Below, piece by piece: positions 1 through 11,929 of a stretch of 64,000 bases of DNA. The stretch's first letter is position 1. Each line of letters begins with the position of its first letter. Source of the DNA: Prionace glauca (Eukaryota; Chordata; Chondrichthyes; Carcharhiniformes; Carcharhinidae); NCBI GenBank assembly GCA_037974335.1, contig CM075760.1, positions 50,796,119 through 50,860,118 of the forward strand, in the 5' to 3' direction. Under the pieces are notes generated by a model, which made no database searches, was not told the origin of the DNA, and saw only the letters and a program-made list of their open reading frames with translations. Made by a program: the position numbers and the translations under genes.

Positions 1-936
1 TACTGAAATCCATATAGACGACATCAACGGCTTGTCCTTCGTCAACCGTTTTTGTCACCTCCTCAAAACATTCTACCAAACTCGTAAGGCAAGATCTCCC
101 CTTAACAAAGCCATGCTGCGTATCCCTAATCAGATCGCAACCCTCCACATGCTGATACATCCTATCCCTAAGAATTTATTCCAACAACTTTCCTACCACT
201 GCCTATAATTACCAGGGTTATCCCGACTGCCCTTTTTAAACAACGGTACCACATTATCTACCCTCCAGTCCTCTGGGACCTCACCTGTGTCCAAAGAAGA
301 GACAAAGATTTGCGTCAGAGGCCTAGCAATTTCATCTCTCATCTCCCTAAGCAGCCTGGGATAATTGCCATCAGGCCCCGGAGTTTTATCAGTTTTTATG
401 CTGCCTAAAAACCCTAGCACTTCTTCTCTCGTAATGGATATTTCCTTCAACTGGTCTACAGCTCCCTCCAAGACAGTACAAGACACCAAGCCCCTCTCCT
501 TCGTGAATACCGACGCAAAGTATTCATTCAGGATCTCCCCCATTCCTTCAGACTCTATGCACAGTTCCCCTCCTTTGTCCCTCAGAGGGCCGATTTTCCC
601 TCTAACCACCCTGTTGTTCCTGATATAAGAGTAAAAAGCCTTTGGATTTCCCTTAATCCTATCCGCCAAAGCCATTTTATGCCCCCTTTTCGCCCTTCTA
701 ACTCCCCTTTTGAGCTCCCTCCTGCTCTCTCTATATTCCTCCAGTGCTCTTCCCGTTCCCAGTTGCTTAGACCTAACATATGCCTCCCTCTTCTTCCTGA
801 CCAAGTCCTCAATATCCCCTGCAATCCACAGCTCTCTAATCCTACCTTTCCTATCCTTCCTCTTAACCGGGACATGTCTTTCCTGCAACCTTTTCAGTTT
901 TCCCTTGAAAGCCTCCCACTTGCCGACCGTGGACAT
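1..936 (-). mobile_element. CR1-clade LINE (subfamily C), ORF2 fragment cut by window edge
   Basis: The minus strand encodes part of a CR1 ORF2, the protein that nicks DNA and reverse-transcribes the LINE RNA. The open frame 193-936 covers the linker after the endonuclease (basic helix with RHVPVKRKDRKGRIRELW) and the start of the RT domain (TPGPDG, then VPLFKKG and GNYR). Below 193 the RT continues in another frame (DTQHGFVKGRSCLT, VDVVYMDFS), because about 25 bp around the GNYRPVSLTS motif are missing. The closest relative in the window is the plus-strand copy at 58798-61145. Both ends are incomplete: the 5' end is truncated near 936 and the 3' end lies outside the window. It is a dead copy. 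Confidence 0.9.
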
Positions 937-1092
937 GTGTTTACTGTGATTCTAACTTTTCTATTGGAAATGGAAGGATGCCGGTTTTAATTGTGATGTT
1001 GATTTGTAAATTATATGAAATTTATCAGACAACACACAAAGACGCACACACACATATTCTGTCGTTCCCATTCTTCCCCACAAATTGTTTCC

Positions 1093-1096
<4 letters not shown>

Positions 1097-1123
<27 letters not shown>
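1097..1123. repeat. (CA)n microsatellite
   Basis: An uninterrupted CA run sits here, with a shorter ACACAC run at about 1041-1053. The remaining 937-1350 shows no gene; 1215-1300 looks like a worn dispersed repeat. Confidence 0.9.
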
Positions 1124-1127
<4 letters not shown>

Positions 1128-1354
1128 TCTTTTAACTTAAAACTACATCTTGGCTTCCTGGGAGCCTTCAGAGACCCAACTAAATTTCAAATGGAATGAG
1201 GAACATTTTCCCTAACGCCAAGTTTGCTGAGGTGGACATTAAAGGTCCTGTGGTCTCCAATAGCTCCCTGGGCAACATCCCTCCTTTTAACCAAAATCAA
1301 CAAAAATACATTCCCATGGATTGAGCCATTTTCATCTGATACTGCCCTGGCAAC

Positions 1355-2560
1355 ATCGAAACATAACCACAGGCGTAGGCCACTCAGGTCCTCGAACTGG
1401 CCCCACCATTTACAAACATAGAACCCTACAGTGCAGAAACAGGCCCTTCGGCCCATCGAGTCTGCACCGAACACAATCCCACCCAGACCCTATCCCCATA
1501 TCCCTACACATTTACCTGCTAATCCCTCTAACCTACACATCCCAGGACACTAAGGGGCAATTTTAGCATAGCCAATGAACCTAATCTGCACATCTTTGGA
1601 CTGTGGGAGGAAACCGGAGCACCTGGAGAATACCCACGCAGACACGAGGAGAATGTGCAAACTCCACACAGGCAGTGACCCGAGCCGGGAATCGAACCCA
1701 GGACCCTGGAGCTGTGAAGCAGCAGTGCTAACCACTGTGCTACCGTGCCGCCATGATCTTATTTAATAAGATCATGGCTGATCTGTGGCTGAATCCATTT
1801 TGGCTTCGCTAAGTCCATATCTCTTGATACACCTGTTCAATTAAAGAAGACCTCAGACTTATATGTAACAATTGTACCAGCTCCCACCGGCAATTGCCGA
1901 AGAGAGTTCCAATCATTCACCTCTCTCGACATGTACTAATGTTTTCTATCAACTCTCCTGAAAGGCCTTTCCCTATTTTTTTCAACTATGGCCTTTTAAC
2001 CTCGAACCTTCAACTAATGGAAACAATCCTTCCCTGTAGGTATTTCATTGGTTTCTATCAGAACAGCCCTCAACCTTCTGAATTCGAGAGAAAAATGTCT
2101 AAATTAGTCTGATCTCTCCTCGCAACTTGCGTTGAACTCCGTCCAGAGTCAACATTTTTCCAAAGATATGTTGCCCATACTTGCTCACAGTACTCTAATT
2201 GGGATGGAACAAGGATTGTGCACAATTGGAGCACAACATCTGCCTCCGTATCCCCCAGTCCTTTGGATATGGAGGGAGGCATTCCATTGGTCTTAATGAT
2301 TATTTTCTGCAGCAGATCGTGACATTTTAAGAAACTATGTGCCGAACCCCAAATCCTATTTGGTATCCATTAAATTTAGCGTTGTCCCTTCTACAAATTA
2401 TATCTTGATCATTTGGATATTTGACTCTTTGTCCCATAATCTAAGCCCTTAATGAATATTGTAAATAATTGAGGCCCCAGACAGATTCCTGCCGTACACC
2501 ACTTCATCTGCATAATTCAGCAACGGACAGGTACAATTCATTGCACCATAAATTTTGGCA
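1355..2560 (-). mobile_element. Old CR1-type LINE 3' part, split by a SINE
   Basis: Degenerate minus-strand LINE sequence. The typical 3' end phrase (AATAAGATCATGGCTGATCT, about 1766-1785) and text matching the C-terminal RT region follow up to about 2560. The 3' extremity (GGCCACTCAGGTCC, about 1378) is separated from the rest by the SINE at 1416-1752. No reading frame survives, so the element is clearly older than the SINE. From 2560 to 3160 I see no recognisable feature. Confidence 0.6.
1416..1752 (-). mobile_element. Full-length tRNA-headed elasmobranch SINE
   Basis: On the minus strand it starts at 1752 with GGCGGCACGGTAGCACAGTG, which has the A-box-like start of a tRNA. The B-box-like GGTTCGATTCCCGGC follows at about 1690-1705, then the conserved body (GTGTCTGCGTGGGTATTCTC and TCCCACAGTCCAAAGATGTG), ending in a 3' tail near 1416. 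At about 337 bp it is the most complete copy here and serves as reference for the SINE fragments listed below. It is inserted into the old CR1 around it. The family name (HE1-like) is from memory. Confidence 0.85.
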
Positions 2561-3162
2561 CCTTGCAGAAGAGGAAGTAATATTACATTAATGGATGTGA
2601 ATTCTTGTTACATTGATACCATAGATCATACCTGACAATGATATTTTCACACTAACTGTAATTACAAAGTTTTGCCAGCAGATGGAAATAAATCTTGGTG
2701 GGTTACATTACATGAAGCATGAACTGCTGCAATACACTGGACACTGCATCTGTTCATTTTGAATTGGCCTCCATATGTATATATGTTAGAATGGACCCCG
2801 TCCATGATTATAATATATTATAACATATAGCACGCTGTTTAAACTGGTATTGCACCAGTACATATCAATGTATACATCACCTTGATCCGAATTTTTCCAG
2901 GTAGGATCTAACTTTGCAGTTGTACCATATACAGTTCTGAATGGTGGTGGACATTAAAGCAATTAACAGCAGCAGGAGCCTCAAATAAAACCTCGATTCT
3001 TAATGATGTGAGAGCTCAGCAAATGGAGAAGAACAAAACTGAAACAATTGCTACAATCTTCTGCCAGAAGTGCCGAGAGGATTTTCCATCGCGGCCTCCT
3101 CCTGAGGTCCCCAGCATCACAGATGCCAGTTTCCAAGCAGCTCAATGCCTTTCACAGGATAA

Positions 3163-3245
3163 GATTGGAACAGGAGTAGGCCATTCGAGCCCGGGAGCCC
3201 GCTCCACCATGCAATATGATCATGATTGATCTGTGGCCTAACCCT
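3163..3245 (-). mobile_element. CR1 3'-end fragment
   Basis: GGAACAGGAGTAGGCCATTC followed by a worn GATCATGATTGATCTGTGGC matches the 3' terminus of CR1 elements elsewhere in the window, read in reverse complement. Confidence 0.6.
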
Positions 3246-4060
3246 GTGCTGAAGAGGTTGGACACTGCAAGGATTATTGGTCCTGACAATATTTCAGCAA
3301 TAATAATGATGATTTGTGCTCTGGAGCGAGCTGCGCCCTGGCCAATCTATTAAAGTATAGCTACATCACTATCACACACCCAACAGTGTGGAAAATTAGC
3401 AGGCATGTTCTATCGCAAAAGGAAGGGCAAATATATCCAGGCCAATTATCGCCCAATGCGATCTCACTCGATCAAAATAATAGAAAGTATCGAGGATCAA
3501 CCGATCAGTAATAATAATAATAACAATAATAATAATAATAATCTACTCAATGAAGCTCAGTCTGGGTTCCACTCGGAGCATTCGGTTCCAGAAATCATTT
3601 AAACTTAGTCCAAATATAGTGGAAATAGCTGTTTTAATGAGGTGAGAGTGCCCACCCTCCACATCAACACAACACTTGACCGATGATGGCATCAAGAACC
3701 CTGAGCCAATCTGCAGTCAATGGGGATCCGGGGGTAAACATTCCACTGGCTTCAGTCACACCGAGTACAGAGTAAGGTGGTTGGGGCTGTTGAAAGCCAA
3801 TCAGCTCAGTCACAGGGTATTGCTGCAGGAACTCCTCAGGATAGTGTGGCCTAATCTTCACCCTTCATTAGAAGGTCAGAAGTGGGATGTTCACTAATGA
3901 TTGCACACTGTTCAGCACATGAGCGACTCCTCAGATACTGGAGCAGTCCGTGTCCATATGCAGCAAGACTTAGTACACATTCAGGTTTTCGTTGAGGAGG
4001 GGAGAGTAACATTTACGCCACACAGTGTCAGACAATGACCTTCTTCAAGGAAGAGAGATT
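3246..4060 (+). mobile_element. Non-LTR retrotransposon RT fragment, not CR1-A/B/C
   Basis: Broken plus-strand coding relics of a reverse transcriptase are spread over about 800 bp and several frames. ALANLLKYSYITITHPTVWK and a NYRP-like stretch lie near 3310-3480. LLNEAQSGFHSEHS is near 3542-3585, HRCRSSSGSV-like sequence near 3820, and GQKWDVH with a worn YADD region near 3870-3920. The phrasing resembles the L2/Rex/jockey superfamily rather than the CR1 subfamilies here; exact placement needs a protein search. An AAT microsatellite interrupts it. Confidence 0.55.
3509..3543. repeat. (AAT)n microsatellite
   Basis: An AAT run of about 11 units with one AAC unit lies inside the LINE fragment. 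Confidence 0.9.
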
Positions 4061-4061
4061 C

Positions 4062-4292
4062 CTGGCATGGGTCACTGTCTGTACAGAGTCTGCACTTTCT
4101 CCCCGTGTCTATATGGGTTTCTTCCGGGTGTTCCGCTTTCCTCCCATAGTCCAAAAGACGCCCTGGTTAGGGTGCATTGGGCCGTGCTAAATTCTCCCTC
4201 AGTGTAACCCGAACAGATGCTGGAATGTGGCGACTCGGGAATTTTCACAGTAACTTCATTGCAGTGTTAACACAAAGTTATTTGTGACGAAT
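4062..4292 (+). mobile_element. tRNA-headed SINE, 5'-truncated
   Basis: The body of the SINE family begins at GGGTCACTGTCTGT and includes GTGTCTATATGGGTTTC. It ends in the alternative tail TTTTCACAGTAACTTCATTG, also seen at 24115-24425 and 5341-5404. The tRNA head is missing. Confidence 0.75.
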
Positions 4293-4299
4293 GAACACA

Positions 4300-5285
4300 T
4301 TTAACATTTGGGACCCTGCGGTACCCCACTGTTAGCTGACCGTCACTCGGAAGAACACCTATTTATTTCCACTCTCTGTTTCTTATATGTCAATGAATTC
4401 TATACCGAGGCCAACATATCACTCCCCATCTCCCCAATGAAAGGTAGCTTTCATTGGGCTACCAATATTTTATGAAGAGCCTTCTGAAAGTGCAAATACA
4501 CCACGTAAACTGGTTGCATCCCTCCCCCTCCCTACCCGAAAGAACCCACCCCCCCCCTTCCCCACCTATGATTTACACTCTTAAAAAATGCAAGTAGTTT
4601 TGTTAAGATAAACATGTCTTTCTTAAGCTCATACTGGTTTCATCAAACTCCGTCCATGCTTTCCAAATATTTTCCTATCATGGATTTGATAACAATCTCT
4701 AACTGATGCTGAAATCAGTCTGTAATTTATCAGTTTTATTCTCTCTTTCTCTGTATATATTGGGGTTACATTACCTGTAGGAACTGTTTCGGCCTGTATA
4801 GAATTTTAGAAGATGGGCAGCAATGTATCTAACATTTCCTGGCCCATTTCCTTCCATATTCTGGGATTACCAGGCCCGAGTGACCAACCAGAATTTCACC
4901 CTATTATTTTCCCCAGAATGCTTTTACTAATACTGGTTTCCCTCAATACCGTCTTACAACTACCCCCTTGGTTCCCGAACATTTCTGGGATGATACTTGT
5001 GTGAAGGTAGTGTCAAACTTAGTGTTCTATTCATTCAATATTTCTTTATTCCCCAATATACATTCCCTGGATTCGGGCTCTAAGGGATTTACATTTAACT
5101 TAACCAATCCTTCTCTCTTCAGATATTGATATAAACGGTTATAATTAATTTTTATGTTCCCTGCAATTTTACTCCCATTCTCTATTTCCCCCTCGATTAT
5201 TTGGACTTTTTTTTGTTGAATTTTAAACATCTCTGAAAACTCAGGCTTGTTTCTTCTTCTGGTAATTTTATGTAGCTTTTAACGA
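4300..5285 (-). mobile_element. Old CR1/L2-type LINE fragment
   Basis: Minus-strand decayed RT region. Its plus-strand phrases (GGTACCCCACTGTTAGC near 4321, TTTCATCAAACTCCGTCC near 4638, CATTACCTGTAGG near 4770) correspond to the RT/linker segments of the better-preserved CR1 copies. No open frame remains. A C-rich patch lies at 4523-4565. Confidence 0.5.
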
Positions 5286-5340
5286 AGAAGTAACATTTCC
5301 TCCCCTGAAAGACATCCGAGAAAAAGATGAGCTTTGACCA

Positions 5341-5404
5341 TATATGATTTTCACGGTAACTTCATTACAATGTGAATGTAAACCCATTTGTGACGAAGAA
5401 ATAA
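5341..5404 (+). mobile_element. SINE 3'-tail fragment
   Basis: ATTTTCACGGTAACTTCATT followed by TTTGTGACGAA matches the tail of the SINE copies at 4062 and 24115. Confidence 0.6.
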
Positions 5405-5790
5405 ACTTCAAACCTTTAAATACACACGATGTCTTTATCAATAAACTGAGCTGAAATTCCTCAGCTGCCAGGGTGGAACTGGAACTCCTGTCCCAAGCTT
5501 CTGGAATACTAGCTTAATAATGATATTGCTACACTACCCCCGAGACTGAATTATCATCACATTTATTCATGGAATAATTGAACATTCAGTACTGGGTCAC
5601 AGGTTGGATCGCGAGGTATTTTGTGGGAATTGAATACATTACCATTTGACTCAGAAATTATGTTGTTTCCATTCTTAACTGATCACAGATGTGTTTTGGC
5701 ATGATGACATTTACCTCAGTGTGCCTAAAGTCTGAGATCTATGTCCAATATTACACTATACATTTATAGCACGAATATATTACAAATTAA

Positions 5791-6000
5791 TTTATGCTAC
5801 ATTAGGTTATTTCTCCGGTTATGTACACTGAGCCATCTCTCTATTTATGAGACATTAGTTCCTCTCAATTAGTACTAGAGTAGATCACGGATCTGATCCT
5901 AGTACATCTGATCCCATCTCTGTTTATATTACACAGGATTTGTCTATTTACATACATCTCTGCTAATTCAACACATGACCATGTATATTTTGCCTGGCAT
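5791..6000 (+). repeat. Local repeat block R1, copy a
   Basis: About 210 bp, from GCTACATTAGGTTATTTCTC to CATGACCATG and TTGCCTGGC. It recurs in the same order and orientation at 6491-6712, roughly 700 bp away. No coding potential and no family recognised. The surrounding 5405-8190 is AT-rich and shows no gene. Confidence 0.65.
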
Positions 6001-6362
6001 TTAACTGTCAGAAGCAAGTCTTCTCCTGGCCTTGAGTCTTATTCTGACAGAATGACAGTGATTCATGGGAATCCATGTCAAAGTTCCATCAATTCATGAA
6101 ATGACAAGGGGGAATAGGTGAGGTAGAGAAGGTCATATCGGGCTTGACGTTAATCGTGTATAAGCTGCACCATCAGAACAGTTGAACACTTGGTTTGGTT
6201 CCCTTAGAACTGAGCAGTTTATGGGAGATTTAGTACAGACGCTCAAAGTGATGAATAGGAATGTTTTACTCATTAGAAAGAGACTGTTACTCACTGGCAA
6301 GAGGGCAGTATACAGAAGATTGATTACAATGCACTAGGATATGTCTCTTTATGTACTGAGTT

Positions 6363-6437
6363 TGACTCACTTGAATGATTATTGCAACAGATCTCATATT
6401 TGTTTACATTGCATAAAATGCCGCTTTATTTATTCTA
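6363..6437 (+). repeat. Local repeat block R2, copy a
   Basis: TGACTCACTTGAATGATTAT and TCATATTTGTTTACATTGC recur, diverged, at 7699-7775 in the same orientation. Confidence 0.6.
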
Positions 6438-6490
6438 TTTGCGTTGTACCAGAGCCAGTCTTTAATTATATGACAGTAGTTCTTGTCTGT

Positions 6491-6712
6491 TTTTACACTA
6501 CATTCGGTTATTTCTCTCGTTATGCCACCCTCGGCCATTTCTCTATTTGTGCTGCATGAGATCCTCTCAAATAATACGACAGTAGACCACGGATCTGTTC
6601 ATATTTCATCAGATCTCATCTCTTTTTTATATTACACGGGATTTGTCTCTTTGAATGACACCAATATCTGTCTCTGTTAATCTAACATACGACCATGAAT
6701 ATGTTGCCTGCC
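6491..6712 (+). repeat. Local repeat block R1, copy b
   Basis: Diverged second copy of the block at 5791-6000. Shared landmarks in order are ACATTCGGTTATTTCTC, CCATTTCTCTATTTGTG, ACCACGGATCTG, TATTACACGGGATTTGTCT and GACCATGAATATGTTGCCTG. Confidence 0.65.
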
Positions 6713-7505
6713 GAGATATTATCAATTCCGATATAATATGGGTGTGCCTGTCTGACACTAATCATTCTTGATTGGAACAGTAAGTTTAATTTTTACTAAT
6801 TTCGATAAGTAGCTGCGAGAAATAACTAATTGCTCTGTTATTGTGTGAGTAATATTCAGTTTGAACAATTTCTCAGTGTTTCACTGGTATTCGGGGACAG
6901 GTCAATATCTGAATAATCGTACAGTGCTCATTACAATATCTTCAAACAACCACCATTGTGATACATTTTATTAGTTGAATATTGCACTGCACTGTGTCAA
7001 TTTGACACAGACTTTAGAGATAATGATTGACCTGTCTTATTTATAGCGCTCAACAGATTCACTGACAGTGTGAGACAGAATTCTGTACTCGCAATATCGC
7101 CAGATGGCCTCCCACAGGCTAAATATCTATCCACTCATTAATTACTCATCTGTTTCAGAGATAAATAAAACGAAATAGCCGCAGACCGAGTGTTGACAGT
7201 TAGGTTATGTTTGAATATGTACATATGTATATTCTGTAATTTGTATTGTTACCTTCGAAATTATTTTTCACTTTCGGATGTCTTCATCTGCCTATGCCTA
7301 AGCTTTGTAATTCCCTCCCTAAGTCTCCTTATTTCACATTACTCGTCTAAGTCAATCCATAAAACTGTCCCTGTATTGGCCATCCTTTCAGTCACCTGTT
7401 CAAATATCTCGCTGGTCTAAAGCAAGATGCTGTGAGTGCCTGAGATCCGATCAAAAAATGCTAGAAACACTCAGTGGATCATTCATCATAAGTGGAATGG
7501 TTTAC

Positions 7506-7634
7506 GGCTCTCTCTCTCTCTCTGTCTTTCTCTCTCCCCCCGCCACTGCCCCTGCCTCCCTCTCTCTCTCTCTCCCTCTCTCTGTCTCTCTCTCTCCCCC
7601 CGCCTCTGCCCCTGCCTCTCTCTCTCTCTCTCTC
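7506..7634. repeat. (CT)n/CCCCGCC simple repeat
   Basis: CTCT tracts are broken twice by CCCCCCGCC-GCCCCTGCC blocks, giving two or three near-identical 60-bp sub-units. Long open frames on both strands here are products of the low complexity. Confidence 0.9.
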
Positions 7635-7698
7635 GCACACACATTTGTTGTAGACATGTACAGCAAGACACTGGGCCTTGTGTCTTCATTTACTGCAT

Positions 7699-7775
7699 GC
7701 GACTCATTTGAATCATCATTGCAATAGACCTTATATTTGTTTATATTACATGACACGCCATTCCATTTATTATTA
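7699..7775 (+). repeat. Local repeat block R2, copy b
   Basis: CGACTCATTTGAATCATCAT and TTATATTTGTTTATATTAC match copy a at 6363-6437. Together with R1 this suggests an old local array or element in 5.8-7.9 kb. Confidence 0.6.
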
Positions 7776-8189
7776 TATGATGACATGCCGTGATAATTGC
7801 TACAAATCAGCATTTCTGAGTTTTTGTTCAGCCAAGAGGCCATTTCTGTTACATTGGGCTCCATCTCAGATATGATTGTGTTAGGCTCTGTGTCATGCAC
7901 TACTGAACACATCCGTGCCTTACTTTGTATTATATTGGACACTAATAATAAAGCCAACACTGTCTCAGTAACTGGTTTTATATAAAATGCGTTTGACAGA
8001 TGGAAAAAAAGAACAGAACGAGATGAAAAGATGGAAATTAGCTTTAAAAATGTAATGGGGTTCGAAGAATGTGTTTCGTTTTGTTAATAACTACTGGGAG
8101 TTGTTCATCATATTTAATTGCTCTTGCATTTCCTGGAATATTTTATTGAAAGTTTGGGATGAAACTTGTAACATCCTCTTGTTCAAAAG

Positions 8190-8425
8190 AGACTGAGGAA
8201 CAGAATGAATGTATGCCACATTGCACTGCAAATGGACACTAAAGGACAATTCAACATGGCCACTCCAACTACCCTGTACATCTTTGGACTGTAGGAAGAA
8301 AGCAGTAAACCTGGAGGAACTGCACGCACATACGGGGTGAATGTGTAAACACCACACAGTTACACAAGGCTTAAGTGGAACCTGTGTCCCTAACAGTGTG
8401 AGGTACCAGTGCTTACCACTGTGTA
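8190..8425 (-). mobile_element. Worn tRNA-headed SINE
   Basis: Reverse complement of the SINE body: CATCTTTGGACTGTAGGAAG at about 8279 and the head region CAGTGCTTACCACTGTG at about 8408-8424. It is strongly diverged. 8425-9960 holds no gene I can support. Confidence 0.65.
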
Positions 8426-9963
8426 AATAATTGTTATTAATTTTAGCATGATATTGTAATTTATTCAGTATTTATTGCACATTCTGTGTCTCAGTCAATA
8501 GATAAAGTTAATGAATGACCCTGGACGCTCTTGATGTGATGTACAGCTGGTCATTCCGCTGCCAAGGCAATGCATCTTTCAAATGATTCACTGAACTTCT
8601 CTCTTTCTCTGTCTCAGACTGAACCTAAATCAGATAACCTCTCTCCTCTCTCTCAGTCTCCATTAACTCACACAGGTTCCCAGGAGACGGATCTGACTCC
8701 GAGACTATTTCTTTTTTCTTCCTTAAGGCACCTTATGACTGAAAAGATAAAGCACAAAAATCTCAGCAGAGGTAAATTCATTGTAGGAACTTAACCATTT
8801 CACTCAATTAACCTCTCTCCTCTATTTCTCACACACAACACCCAGCACACTTAAACTTTCTATTTCGGAATGTCTCTGCGGATAAAAAATGTTGCTTTAT
8901 TTTTTTCTCTTTTCCCTCAATCGTAACCTTCAGTCCATCTTCCCCTCAATTAATCTGTTTAAACACCAATTATGATCATTTTCTTGATTCATTAATATGG
9001 GAATGGGGCTGACTGTAATGGGGGTGACCGGCAGCAATCTGTGTGACTGTTCTTGATGCTTTCAGAGTGAGCTCACCCTCACAGGCAGGAAGACTGTTCA
9101 CGGTGATAACACCAAACTGGCCCCGGTTGTTTCATTCTCAGGTAACACAACTTCCTGTTTCTCTGCTGCCAGTTCCAAACCGCATATCTCCCTTCCGAGC
9201 AGAAAATAAATCCAGAGACCACAATCTGGTGAGAACATCTGTCAGTGCGGCTTATATCTGCCCACAGAGTCAGGGCAGAGTCAGACAGGTCACATTGCGG
9301 TGACATTTACAAATGAGCCTGGTGTGATCTGGTTAAAGTTTCCATTCTCGGACATAACTGGATGGTCAGTGGATCAGTCACTGAACTCCCCCGGGATCTG
9401 TGAAGGGAGGGAATGATAGCTGTTATCTTTCGTTGTTTGATCACTTTCTCTCCATCTGCGATTTATTTTTGTTCCTCAGCTTTTATCTGTCAGCCCCCCC
9501 CCCCCGGTTTGCTTTCTCCTAACTCTCCCGCTGTCTTTATCTCCTTGCCAGTCTTTTCAACACATTTATTAGTGTTCATAATCATGAAGTTTTGATTGGG
9601 TTAATTAAAGGGAGAATCTTTCAACTGGGGGACGGTCAGCAACCAATGGGCACAAATTTATTTTATTGAGCAGCGAGACAGAAAGATAAGTGTTTACTTT
9701 TACACAAGAGTTGTGATGAACTGGAATGAACAGCGTGGAAGGGTGATGGAATTAGATTTCACAGAAACTTTGGAAAATAAATTCGATATCTCCTTCATGG
9801 GATGAAGTTTTGAAGGATTCTCGAGAATGGGAAAATTTTAAGGTTCATCGATATCAGTGTCCCAGAATCCTTTTTGTGTCTCTCCCTGTCCTTCATTAAA
9901 ACGGAATGAAATGGAATATTTATACAACTGTCGTCTTGTGGTAATCTTATCTTTTGACAGAAC

Positions 9964-10023
9964 CTGTGTGTTGTGTGTGTGAGTGTGTGTGTGGGTGTGT
10001 GTTTCTGTGTGTGTGTGTTTCTG

Positions 10024-10058
<35 letters not shown>

Positions 10059-10076
10059 GGGTGTGTGTGTGTGTGT
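9964..10076. repeat. (TG)n microsatellite
   Basis: TG/GTGTTT tracts with a few TTTCT interruptions. 10080-10685 has no recognisable feature. Confidence 0.95.
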
Positions 10077-10686
10077 AATTGCCAAAACCATTCCGAAAGT
10101 CGATTCTATTGACAAAACATCACTTTGAACAGATTAGCATCGGATCAAACTTTTTTTTTAGGAAAAACACAATAATCCTTAACATTTATTGCACTGCTTT
10201 TCTCCCTCTGATGAGGGTTTCATAGTTCGTCGTTTCAGTCCTCGTGAATACAAGCCTCAGTCAGGTGGCATCAGTCACTCTTGCGGTTGTGGTAGGGTTT
10301 CCAATCCGTGTTTGCCACACAAATCCCTGCCTCACTCCTCATGACGAAGAAACCTGCTCTCGGGCCCCAGAAATGATTCGTTCCTTATATCAGGTTCCAG
10401 TCTGACTCCGGGCCCAGCTGTCTCTGTTAGTGATACACTGGGGCCAGTCATTCACATTGTAATGATCTAGTTCTAATTTTAATTCTCAGGTTCCAGTCTG
10501 AGAATTGAGTCCTATATCTGGAAGTTTAATGAGACACTGAGAAGGACAATTTTCATAATCTCCCCGTCATTCGAAACGTGATTTATCCATTTTCCAACAG
10601 ATCTCTGAAGACAGATAAGTCATCACCGGGAACAAAATAGTGAGGCTGCAATAATTTTATATGCAAGAGCACACAACAGAAGGGTT

Positions 10687-11276
10687 GTCAGTAAATAATT
10701 ACATATTAAACGTTCTTCAGTTGAAACACATAAACTGCTTGGTGTTTTCATGCACTGATGGAAGACAGAGTGGGCTGAAGGTTATCACTGGGAAAACTGA
10801 AGGGGAATTGCTAAAAAAGATTATTTCTCCAAAGGGGTTTATTAGAAAATAGAATACTTAAAATAAGTAAGCACGCAAATGTTTATGGTATTTGTTAGAC
10901 ATAAAACCATAAAATTTCTACAGTTCAGAAGAAAGGCTATCTGGCCCACTGAGTCTGCATCCCACCCCAGGTCCTCCTCTCTGCCCTATCCCCATTAGCC
11001 CCACACATTTACCATGGCTATTCCACATATTCTGAGGGAAAAGAACGGGCAATTTTGCATGGCGAATCCAACGAATACTATCTGTTGCAATACAATCGAG
11101 AGATTGGTTTCGTGCAGTAATATTGAGATAGGGCCGAATACACCAGATATCAATATAGCACCTGTACTAATATAGATGCAGACTGGGCCCAGTTCAGCCA
11201 TTACTGAGAGGGTGTGTACAGTATCTAACACCCTCTAACCAGCTTCGTGTTTTCTCATATAAACAGAGACATGCCA
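10687..11276 (+). repeat. 590-bp duplicated block, copy 1
   Basis: This segment matches 45674-46262 in the same orientation from ACATATTAAACGTTCTTCAG to GAGACATGCCATACTC. Shared landmarks in order include GAAACACATAAACTG, GGGGAATTGCTAAAA, GGGCAATTTTGCATGGC, CACCAGATATC and TGCAGACTGGGCCCAG. An old SINE-like minus-strand piece (about 10899-11060, GTCTGCATCCCACCCC) sits in both copies. No coding potential. Either a segmental duplication or two copies of an unknown repeat family. Confidence 0.75.
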
Positions 11277-11559
11277 TACTCTAACAACTGGGATTTTGCT
11301 GAATACAGAATCAACTGAGATTATTGTCATATAATCAGAAATATGATTTCGTGTCATATAAAATGGGTCACGTTTAGGATGAGCAAAGATTGAGTCTATT
11401 ACTGAAATAACTGAGACGATCTTCTGTGTATTGTCGTGCCAAAAAATGCAGTTTCACTGCCATCTCCTGGACTATCCTTGCTATTGCAGGTGTTGTGAAA
11501 TGCTGATGTTAGTTGCTGTTTCTCATTCTTTCATGGGCTGTGTATCCAGCTGGTAAGGC

Positions 11560-11800
11560 CAGGATATATTAGCAATCGCTAATACACTGAATTTACTGGT
11601 TTTCTTGACCATCATAAAAGGCACGTAATAGCCAAGGACGTGTGCGCCTAGAGTCACCTCTGGGCTAAACTGGGAAATGATGGAAAGTTTTCTTTTCTGC
11701 AGGGCATTAGAGAATCTGATATATTTCAGGTCATGGCCGCAATCACGGAAATGACCTTTACATTCAAAATTGTAATTGCATTTTGAAGCCTGTTGTAGTT
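11560..11800 (+). mobile_element. Possible second SINE family, very worn
   Basis: AGAGTCACCTCTGGGC, AACTGGGAAATGATGG and a following CTTTTCTGCAGGGCATTAG recall the same family seen better at 41390-41625. The resemblance is weak. Confidence 0.3.
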
Positions 11801-11929
11801 GGACTTGAATACTTATCTTGAGAAATTGGCCTACCCTCACAGAGATATTACCACTCTGCCACTGTCACCCTTTCAACATTGATAAAGTACTTACAGCAGA
11901 GATGAAGGCCATTTTGAAGCGTCATGTGT

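Noticed and set aside
193-936. LINE ORF2 frames as host genes
   Set aside because: All long frames with SPGPDG, FADD and NLWNSLP motifs belong to CR1-clade elements.
4021-4027. Isolated CACAGTG heptamer (also at about 35814)
   Set aside because: No V-like coding sequence before it and no nonamer at 12 or 23 bp; chance matches within LINE or unassigned DNA.
7436-7960. Overlapping open frames of 67-152 codons on both strands
   Set aside because: They are translations of the CT/GA simple repeat (long runs of Ser-Leu or Arg-Glu) and have no domain or splice context.
9043-9306. Reverse-strand phrase resembling the end of a J segment (QFGVITVNS)
   Set aside because: No FGxG or WGxG motif, no heptamer or nonamer in front and no splice donor at the right place.
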